Source of the DNA: Candidatus Glassiibacteriota bacterium
Lineage (GTDB): Bacteria > Gemmatimonadota > Glassbacteria > GWA2-58-10
NCBI GenBank assembly: GCA_030604975.1
Contig: JAUVUV010000021.1
Span: 1-12,374 of the forward strand
Reading direction: 5' to 3'
DNA: 12,374 nt
Shown here: positions 7,335-12,374 of the stretch, piece after piece
Layout of the letters: each line of letters opens with the position of its first letter
How positions within the stretch are numbered: position 1 is the first letter of the stretch
Translations under genes and position numbers: made by a program
Notes under the pieces: generated by a model
The model's input: only the letters and a program-made list of their open reading frames with translations
What the model was told of the DNA's origin: nothing
Database searches by the model: none

Positions 7335-9101
7335 TCAGTCCCTGGTAACCGTAAAAATAACACTGTCGGCAGCGCCACCGGGATTGGTGACAATGATATA
7401 CAATTGCCTGTCTCCACCGAAAAGCCACCAGTCGCAATCCCCCTGGCATCTCATCTGCGTCTGGCTGTCCCAAGTATATCCGTCCAGGGAGAAGGTGGAT
7501 GCGTATTGCCCGCCGGTATTGACCTGGGCTCCGGATAAAAACCCGCCGCCGGTGATTGTAACCACCACGTCCTGAGTATTCCTCACGGCACTGTTCGGAT
7601 TGAGCACCGAGATAGACGGTATCACCGCTTCGACAGTGAAAGTTGCTTCATCGTACCTGGCATCCGGGTTTGTCAGCCTGACCGTGCCCGGACCTGTCGG
7701 TCCGACTCCCGCTACATCGATAGTCACCCGGACCTCGTTGCTGCTGATATATGTGGGACCGGAAACTATGCTGACCGCGGAATTGGAGAAAATAACCGTA
7801 CAGCCGCTCTGGAAATTCTGTCCCTGAATGGAGATCAACATTCCGGTATCACCCTGAGTGGCTGAGGCAGGAGCTACCTGAGTAATAGAGGGCGAGGGTG
7901 TGCCGCGTTTGACAATCACCTCAAAAAGATCCTGGCCGGTGCCCCCTGATTGACCGGGGTTGGTTACAGTGACGTCACGAAACCCTATCGGGGCCTTTTT
8001 ATCGATATCAACATTGATTACCAGCTGGCTGGCCCCGTTAAAAGTCGCCGGCACGGTCTTCACGGTGACCCCGGTGACGCTGAAAGTGACTGTTGCGCCG
8101 CTCTGGAAATAAGCCCCGTCGATAGTCAGGGTCAGCTTTTTTTTACCCTGTTCGCCGTAGTTCGGGGTCAGATTGTTCACAAGCGGCACCGTGGTGCCTC
8201 CCGGCCCGCCCCCCACTGTGGGATCATAGGGATCCGGATCGATCGCATTGGGTGTGCCATCGCCGTCTATGTCCTTATCCATGTCGTCGGGGATGCCGTC
8301 ACCGTCTGTGTCCTCCAGCCTGTCTGGCAGGCCGTTGCCGTTGAGATCAGTATCCAGCCGGGTCATGTAATCCGCATCCTCCAGAGTGACCCGAATCTTG
8401 GTGACAGCTCCGGGATAAATGGTAACCACTTCCTTGATCTCGGTCGCCGGATCCTGGATCGCCTTGGCCGCATTGACAGTGAGCATAAGTTTACCCTGGT
8501 GCACCGCTGAAGGCAGGGCGAAACGCATGTCACCGGTACTGAAAGTGAGCGGCATGATGTCCGGTGTACCGTTGTTGGCATAGGCCAGAGTTGCTGTTAC
8601 CTGTTCCTGAGCTGCGTCGGTAATCAGCCGGCCGTTGATATAAACCTGCACTTCGAGCTGACCCTGGTAGGTAGTGAGCGGGTTCTCCGGATAGACCAGA
8701 TCGTCCCCTGTTCCGTTATTATCAGTTCTGTCCTGGCCGTAACTCCTCACCTGGATCGGACTCGGATCGATCACATAAGACATCCCATAGATATCCTCAG
8801 TATTGAAACTCACCCCGAGAGCGAGATAAGGACCATTCCAGGTGATCCCCTGCCCGGTGCTGTCAATCAGCTGAGCTACTGAATCCGGCAGCCTGCCCAC
8901 ATCGCCTACATAGCCGAAATAGTCCTCTGCAGGAACTCCCATCGTGGCCTCATATATCGCCTGCAGGTCCTGTTGAGTACGTTCATAACGTGCCTGGTTC
9001 AAGCGATTGAATAAAACCGGGACTATGGCACCAGCCAGCACGGCAATAATCGCCATGACCACTATGATCTCGATCAAGCTGAACCCTGAAGATTTTTTCA
9101 T
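7335..9101 (-). CDS. Giant pilin-like protein: GspG-like core, Asp-rich Ca repeats, three IPT/TIG domains
   Basis: A 588-residue class III-type prepilin, about four times the length of GspG (about 140). The leader MKKSSG is followed by FSLIEIIVVMAIIAVLAGA (residues 7-25): cleavage after Gly6, Glu11 at mature position +5, then the hydrophobic helix. Residues 26-140 look like a pseudopilin globular domain, with WNGPYL (88-93) and SYGQDRTDNNGTGDDLVY (120-137), which resembles the calcium-loop end of GspG. An unrecognised beta-rich part follows (148-245), then thrombospondin type 3-like acidic repeats (about 249-294; DTDGDGIPDDMDKDIDGDG), a Gly/Pro hinge, and three IPT/TIG-like Ig repeats (about 306-397, 402-490, 494-587). 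Only three cysteines were found (434, 552, 556). It lies where gspG or a major pilin gene sits, after gspF, 36 nt from it; the ribosome site is weak. Role inferred: tip or shaft subunit of a pseudopilus exposing an Ig-like stalk, or a secreted/adhesive fibre subunit. Confidence 0.95.
   Translation of the reverse strand: MKKSSGFSLIEIIVVMAIIAVLAGAIVPVLFNRLNQARYERTQQDLQAIYEATMGVPAEDYFGYVGDVGRLPDSVAQLIDSTGQGITWNGPYLALGVSFNTEDIYGMSYVIDPSPIQVRSYGQDRTDNNGTGDDLVYPENPLTTYQGQLEVQVYINGRLITDAAQEQVTATLAYANNGTPDIMPLTFSTGDMRFALPSAVHQGKLMLTVNAAKAIQDPATEIKEVVTIYPGAVTKIRVTLEDADYMTRLDTDLNGNGLPDRLEDTDGDGIPDDMDKDIDGDGTPNAIDPDPYDPTVGGGPGGTTVPLVNNLTPNYGEQGKKKLTLTIDGAYFQSGATVTFSVTGVTVKTVPATFNGASQLVINVDIDKKAPIGFRDVTVTNPGQSGGTGQDLFEVIVKRGTPSPSITQVAPASATQGDTGMLISIQGQNFQSGCTVIFSNSAVSIVSGPTYISSNEVRVTIDVAGVGPTGPGTVRLTNPDARYDEATFTVEAVIPSISVLNPNSAVRNTQDVVVTITGGGFLSGAQVNTGGQYASTFSLDGYTWDSQTQMRCQGDCDWWLFGGDRQLYIIVTNPGGAADSVIFTVTRD
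7341..8186 (-). other. Three tandem IPT/TIG Ig-like repeats in the pilin-like protein
   Basis: Each unit starts with a Pro-rich strand (NNLTPNYGEQGKKKLTLTIDG; ITQVAPASATQGDTGMLISI; ISVLNPNSAVRNTQDVVVTI, residues 309, 406 and 497 onward), continues with a GxxFxSGAxVxF-type strand, and ends near TNPxxxxD with a short FxV strand. This is the usual signature of IPT/TIG domains in surface and adhesion proteins. The three copies are clearly diverged, so this is an old duplication at protein level, not a recent DNA repeat. Confidence 0.85.
8220..8357 (-). repeat. Asp-rich thrombospondin type 3-like repeats (DNA and protein)
   Basis: About three to four DxDxDGxPD-type units in residues 249-294 (LNGNGLPDRLEDTDGDG, DDMDKDIDGDGTPNAIDPDP). 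On the plus strand this shows as repeated GCCGTC/GCCATC-CGCCGTCT-type blocks at 8260-8345. Such repeats bind calcium and give a rigid, calcium-dependent linker between domains. Confidence 0.85.
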
Positions 9102-9137
9102 CTGATTTTATTCTTTAGTTATTGTGAATCGCCCCTG

Positions 9138-10373
9138 TTATCCCCCTGCCAATTGCTGAAGTGACAACATGGGCAGGATTATGGACAGAACAACGAAAAG
9201 GACCACGACCCCCAGCAAGATAATTACCAGGCTTTCGAGTGCAGTAAAAAGTCTCTTGACAGTCTGCGGGACTTCCCTGTCATAATATTCAGCAACTCTC
9301 TGCAGGGTTTCCTCCAGGCTGCCTGTTGTCTCGCCGATTGTGACCATTCGCACGACCATCGGCGAAAATTCCTTGCTCTCCCGCAGGGCTCCGGCCACTG
9401 ACTGTCCCGCGCCGACCTGAAGGCGCGCTTTGCGCACAACATCGGCAAGCACCGCGTTGCCGACCACCCGTTCGACAACCTCCAGGGCGTTCATAATGTT
9501 GACTCCCGCACCGAAAAGGGAGGCCAGGTCATGGGAAAACCTGCTCAAGGCGATCTTACGCGACAGTTCGCCGAAAACCGGAATTTTCAGCTTAATCCTG
9601 TCCAGAACCATTCTTCCCTGGGGTGTCCTGTTTGCAGCACGAAGGCCCACGAAAGCGGCTATGATTCCGGCAAGCAGAAGCCACCAGAAATTCTGGAAGA
9701 AACTGCTGATCGCGATAACGATCCTTGTCGGTAAAGGCAGGGGGATATTGAAACCGTCAAAAATGCTAAGAAACCTGGGCAGTACGAACGTAAACATGAT
9801 ACAGATCAGGCCACCCAGCGCGCACATTACGATTATCGGATAGGTGGTAGCCTGCTTGATCGTGCCAACCAGTTCATCCTGCCATTCCAGAAATTTGACA
9901 ATTTCTCTCAGCACTTCATCCAGGCGCCCTGTTGTTTCCCCGCTTTTCAATATCGCGATATACAGTTCGTTGAAAACCTCCGGATGCTGCTCGAAAGCTT
10001 CCGAGATACTGCTTCCCTCCTCGATCTGGCTCTTGATCCCGCGTATGACACTCTTGAAACGCGGGTTCTCGGTCTCCTCTATCATGTCGTCCAGACCCTG
10101 CAGCAACGGTACTCCCGCGCCGATAATTGTTGCAAGATGCACGGTGAAAGAGATCAATTCGGACCGATTGACATGTGCCCGGACAGTCCTCCCGCGACCG
10201 GCCGGTGCGCTGCCTCCTGCGGGCGCGCCCTTTTTGTTGGTTTCTTTCGCGGAGATCAGATAAAGGTTCTGATTATCAAGCGCGGATTCGAGTTCTTCCT
10301 CGCCCTCGGCGGTGAACAGACCCTTTATTGTTTTACCCTCATCGTTTGTCGCCTTGTACTTGTAAGTCGGCAT
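9138..10373 (-). CDS. gspF: Inner-membrane platform protein (GspF/PilC)
   Basis: A 411-residue polytopic protein of usual family length. The N-terminal cytoplasmic leader domain (MPTYKYKATNDEGKTIKG) is the family hallmark, followed by a Gly/Ala/Pro-rich linker (about 47-62). Two T2SSF repeats follow: residues about 72-200 with FTVHLATIIGAGVPLLQGL, LKSGETTGRLDEVL and a membrane segment at 178-198; and about 275-402 with LASLFGAGVNIMNALEVV, VTIGETTGSLEETL and a final membrane segment at 380-402. A further membrane segment sits at about 228-246. The duplicated GETTGxLxExL motif is diagnostic. It recruits the GspE ATPase and is the anchor for pseudopilin assembly. GGAGA lies 8 nt before the ATG at 10373; the gene starts 39 nt after gspE and ends 36 nt before the pilin-like gene. 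Confidence 0.97.
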   Translation of the reverse strand: MPTYKYKATNDEGKTIKGLFTAEGEEELESALDNQNLYLISAKETNKKGAPAGGSAPAGRGRTVRAHVNRSELISFTVHLATIIGAGVPLLQGLDDMIEETENPRFKSVIRGIKSQIEEGSSISEAFEQHPEVFNELYIAILKSGETTGRLDEVLREIVKFLEWQDELVGTIKQATTYPIIVMCALGGLICIMFTFVLPRFLSIFDGFNIPLPLPTRIVIAISSFFQNFWWLLLAGIIAAFVGLRAANRTPQGRMVLDRIKLKIPVFGELSRKIALSRFSHDLASLFGAGVNIMNALEVVERVVGNAVLADVVRKARLQVGAGQSVAGALRESKEFSPMVVRMVTIGETTGSLEETLQRVAEYYDREVPQTVKRLFTALESLVIILLGVVVLFVVLSIILPMLSLQQLAGG

Positions 10374-10412
10374 CCACGTATTCTCCAGAATCGAAATCCA
10401 CCATTAAATTTT

Positions 10413-12098
10413 TCAACGGCCGGTATAGGTAACCCTGAGCACCTCTGCGATACTGGTCTGGCCGTTAACCGCCTTGATCAGCGCATCGTGGAAGAGGGTC
10501 ATCATTCCCTCCTCGATCGCAACGGCCTGGATTTCCGGCTCATCGGCGCGCTCGAGGATCAATTTTTCGATGCGCTGGCCGACACTCAATACTTCGTATA
10601 TCGCGCACCTGCCGCTGTAACCTGTCTCGTTGCAGGTATTGCATCCCTTGCCCTGGTAAAACTTGTACTTGCGATCTCCCTCTTTCAGGCCGAGCTTGCC
10701 CCACTCCTCTTCCGTGGGTGTATATTCGGTTTTACAGTCAGGGCAGATCTTGCGAATCAGGCGCTGGGCAACCACGCCGATCACCGAACTGGAAACCAGA
10801 AAAGACTCGATTCCCATGTCTATCAGCCTGGGGAAAGCGCTCGCTGAATCGTTCGTATGCAAGGTGCTGAATACCAGATGTCCGGTCATTGCTGCCTGGA
10901 TCGCGATCTCTGCGGTTTCCACGTCTCTGATCTCTCCGACCAGGATAATGTCCGGGTCCTGCCGAAGGATGGAACGTATACCTGCGGAATAGGTAAAACC
11001 GGCTCTCACGTTTATCTGGCCCTGGCGAATGAGCGGGATTTCATACTCAACAGGGTCTTCGAGCGTGATAATCTTACGCTCCGAATTATTTAAATAGGTC
11101 AATGCTGCATAAAGAGTCGTAGTTTTTCCGCTGCCTGTAGGGCCGGTGACCAGGATAATACCACTGGGGCGTGAAATCATGCGTTTGAAATGCTCGAGGT
11201 TTTTCGGCGTAAAGCCGAGCTTGTCCAGGCCGAGGATCACCTTAGCCTTGTCCAGCAGTCGCATCACGATATTCTCACCGTGCACGGTAGGAAAGCTAGA
11301 GACACGCAAGTCAATCTGGCGCTTGCCTATGTGGAAACGGAACCGGCCGTCCTGGGGAAGCCGGTTCTCGGCGATATTGAGGTTGCTCATTATCTTTATG
11401 CGCGCAATCAGCGAGGATTGCAGCGATTTCGGCAAGGATGGGCCCTGCTGAAGGATCCCGTCTATCCGGTAACGGGTGCGGATAGTGTTCGTGTCCGGCT
11501 CGAGATGAATATCAGTACAGCCGATTTTAACTCCTTTGAGCAGTATCTGGTCAACAAGCTTTATCACGGGTGACTCCCCCTCCTCTTCCTCCTCTCCTTC
11601 GGTTGAACCGGTTTGTTCTGCCTGGAGAGAAAGCTGCTCGATAATGTCGTCCTGGCTGGAAACTCCCCCGTAAAAATCCTCTATCGCCTGAAGGATATCT
11701 GATTCGGTCGCCTGGCAAGCCTCGATAAATTTGCCGGTCCTGGCCTGCAACTGGTCGATGATCATCACATCCAAGGTGTTGTCCATAGCCACCACCAGTG
11801 TGTCTCCATCCAGTTTCACCGGTACCAGCTTATTCTCCTTGGCGAATCCCTGATCGACCAGATCCAGGGCCTTGGAATCCGGTTCGATTTTTTGCAGCTC
11901 TACCATCTTAACACCAACCTGGCGTGCCACTACACTTGAAATGTCCTCCTCGATGCAGAAACCGAGACTTACCAGGACCTCGCCCAATCTCTTGCCGGTT
12001 CGAGCCTGTTCCTTGACAGCAATCTGCAACTGATCCGAAGTAATCACTCCCTTCGAAATCAGCATCTCACCAAGCGGCTGTGTCGATTGCATGGCCAT
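10413..12098 (-). CDS. gspE: Type II secretion / type IV pilus assembly ATPase (GspE/PilB) with MshEN-type domain
   Basis: A 561-residue cytoplasmic hexameric ATPase, first gene of the operon. The N-terminal MshEN/T2SSE_N domain (residues about 8-135) contains two related motifs, PLGEMLISKGVITSDQLQIA (8-27, ending in KEQ at 29-31) and RLGEVLVSLGFCIEEDISSV (37-56, ending in ARQ at 58-60). An acidic linker (165-176; EGEEEEEGE) precedes the ATPase core: Walker A GPTGSGKT at 319-326, Asp box ITLEDPVEYEI at 344-354, Walker B-like IILVGEIRD at 384-392, His box GHLVFSTLHTND at 406-417. Four cysteines C452, C455, C486 and C489 form the zinc finger typical of GspE/PilB, absent from retraction ATPases such as PilT. 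The ATG at 12098 has GGGGA about 9 nt upstream; an ATG two codons later is the only close alternative. It is separated from gspF by 39 nt. Confidence 0.98.
   Translation of the reverse strand: MAMQSTQPLGEMLISKGVITSDQLQIAVKEQARTGKRLGEVLVSLGFCIEEDISSVVARQVGVKMVELQKIEPDSKALDLVDQGFAKENKLVPVKLDGDTLVVAMDNTLDVMIIDQLQARTGKFIEACQATESDILQAIEDFYGGVSSQDDIIEQLSLQAEQTGSTEGEEEEEGESPVIKLVDQILLKGVKIGCTDIHLEPDTNTIRTRYRIDGILQQGPSLPKSLQSSLIARIKIMSNLNIAENRLPQDGRFRFHIGKRQIDLRVSSFPTVHGENIVMRLLDKAKVILGLDKLGFTPKNLEHFKRMISRPSGIILVTGPTGSGKTTTLYAALTYLNNSERKIITLEDPVEYEIPLIRQGQINVRAGFTYSAGIRSILRQDPDIILVGEIRDVETAEIAIQAAMTGHLVFSTLHTNDSASAFPRLIDMGIESFLVSSSVIGVVAQRLIRKICPDCKTEYTPTEEEWGKLGLKEGDRKYKFYQGKGCNTCNETGYSGRCAIYEVLSVGQRIEKLILERADEPEIQAVAIEEGMMTLFHDALIKAVNGQTSIAEVLRVTYTGR
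11694..12077 (-). other. MshEN-type N-terminal domain, candidate c-di-GMP site
   Basis: Two 24-residue motifs of the MshEN kind (consensus RLGxxLxxxGxIxxxxLxxxLxxQ) lie in tandem at residues 8-31 and 37-60. The second matches well from its Arg to its Gln; the first has Pro in place of the leading Arg. In Vibrio MshE this domain binds cyclic di-GMP; whether it does so here cannot be told from sequence. Confidence 0.65.
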
Positions 12099-12261
12099 GT
12101 TAAAATTCCCCGATTATAAACAAGTCTACTGTATCTCCTAACTCACCGATTGTTTGAAATGAGTTGGAATTTAAATTTCATGGATCAAATACCGGTAAAC
12201 TATTCCAAGACATTTCATACTGCATATAAAACTATTATGCAAAATTAAGGACTTTAAAATC

Positions 12262-12290
12262 ATAATATCATACTTGTATTATTTAATCAA
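12262..12290 (-). promoter_or_regulatory. Candidate sigma70-type promoter for the operon
   Basis: Reading the minus strand, TTGATT (12290-12285) and TATTAT (12267-12262) are separated by exactly 17 nt. Transcription would begin near 12255, giving a leader of about 157 nt before the gspE ATG. AT-rich sequence produces such matches by chance, so only the position and spacing support it. Confidence 0.5.
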
Positions 12291-12317
12291 GAAATAAAGA
12301 TTTGTTTGATACCGGAA

Positions 12318-12339
12318 AGCTTGACAAGCTAAGGGCTTG
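12318..12339. promoter_or_regulatory. Palindrome and third half-site over the -35 box, possible operator
   Basis: AGCTTG-A-CAAGCT (12318-12330) is a perfect 6-bp inverted repeat with a one-base centre, covering the -35 box. CAAGC at 12325-12329 also pairs with GCTTG at 12335-12339, so three half-sites of the same word lie in alternating orientation. A bound repressor here would block the rightward promoter. Only the sequence symmetry supports this. Confidence 0.4.
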
Positions 12340-12349
12340 CGCTTATACT
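12321..12349 (+). promoter_or_regulatory. Near-consensus sigma70-type promoter facing right, out of window
   Basis: TTGACA (12321-12326), a 17-nt spacer and TATACT (12344-12349): the -35 is a perfect match, the -10 differs from TATAAT by one base, and spacing is optimal. The start would be near 12356, so the transcript leaves the window and its product is unknown. It is divergent to the secretion operon. Confidence 0.7.
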
Positions 12350-12374
12350 GGTCAAAAACCGTTGCCAACCCTCA

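Larger units (their letters stand above)
12099..12374. other. AT-rich, gene-free control region upstream of the operon
   Basis: There is no plausible reading frame on either strand in this 276-base stretch. It is clearly more AT-rich than the genes beside it, and holds two oppositely directed promoter candidates, a palindrome over one of them and a few short inverted repeats (AACTCA at 12140-12145 against TGAGTT at 12160-12165; GCATA/TATGC at 12222-12240). It appears to be the divergent control region between this operon and a gene right of the window. Confidence 0.7.

Noticed and set aside
7333..7473. Longer upstream start for the PilP/GspC-like gene
   Set aside because: The frame is open to 7473, but the added 47 residues are Arg, Trp and Cys-rich, lie inside the pilin-like gene in another frame, and would bury the membrane anchor. 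The ATG at 7332 has a ribosome site and starts at the anchor.
8220..8357. Repeats in this segment as a CRISPR or other DNA repeat array
   Set aside because: The periodicity comes from DxDGD-type codons in the pilin-like protein; units are imperfect, have no constant spacers and stay in frame.
9984..10847. Open plus-strand frame of 287 codons across the gspF start and gspE end
   Set aside because: It runs antisense across two firmly identified genes and the gap between them, and its product shows no motif or sensible membrane pattern.
12189..12319. Word ATACCGGWAA at 12189 and 12309, and on the minus strand before the secretin (4285-4276), as a shared regulator site
   Set aside because: The core ATACCGG/CCGGTAT also occurs in coding sequence (for example near 6911, 7515, 7842 and 10422), so three intergenic copies are not good evidence for a regulon.
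1..12374. tRNA, rRNA, insertion sequence, transposase or phage genes
   Set aside because: No cloverleaf, rRNA-like stretch, terminal inverted repeats or transposase or integrase motif was seen; nearly all sequence is accounted for by the one operon.

Overview
The window comes from a diderm (Gram-negative-type) bacterium: it encodes an outer-membrane secretin, periplasmic alignment proteins and peptidoglycan-binding SPOR domains. Base composition looks mixed, about half G+C by eye, with an AT-rich control region at the right end. Genes are closely packed and all nine lie on the minus strand, so the cluster reads from right to left. The species or phylum cannot be told from the sequence; several features (PilMN fusion, giant pseudopilin, two-SPOR assembly ATPase) do not match the textbook proteobacterial loci.

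The window is essentially one operon for an envelope machine of the type II secretion / type IV pilus / MSHA family. In transcription order: a GspE/PilB assembly ATPase with an MshEN-type N-terminal domain (12098-10413); a GspF/PilC inner-membrane platform protein (10373-9138); a very large 588-residue type IV pilin-like protein with a GspG-like core, calcium-type Asp repeats and three IPT/TIG domains (9101-7335); a PilP/GspC-like alignment protein (7332-6730); a PilM-PilN fusion resembling GspL in layout (6641-5013); a PilO/GspM-like protein (5002-4454); a secretin (4264-2573); an ExeA/GspA-type AAA ATPase with one membrane segment and two tandem SPOR domains (2511-688); and the start of a GspB/MshN-like single-pass protein that runs off the left edge (657-1).

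How the parts probably fit together: GspE powers and GspF anchors polymerisation of the pilin-like subunit; PilMN, PilO and the PilP/GspC-like protein form the inner-membrane platform that links the motor to the secretin; the SPOR ATPase and its GspB-like neighbour probably help place or assemble the secretin across the cell wall. No prepilin peptidase, retraction ATPase or minor pseudopilin is present, so these must be encoded elsewhere. The order secretin, ExeA-type ATPase, single-pass N-terminal protein is like mshL-mshM-mshN, while the pilin-like protein and the PilMN fusion are more like type II secretion.

The right end (12099-12374) is a gene-free, AT-rich control region. It holds a plausible minus-strand promoter for the operon and a near-consensus sigma70-type promoter facing right, whose -35 box sits in a perfect palindrome; the gene it drives is outside the window. 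The other large gap (4265-4453, before the secretin) holds two inverted repeats and a T-run and may be a place of differential expression.
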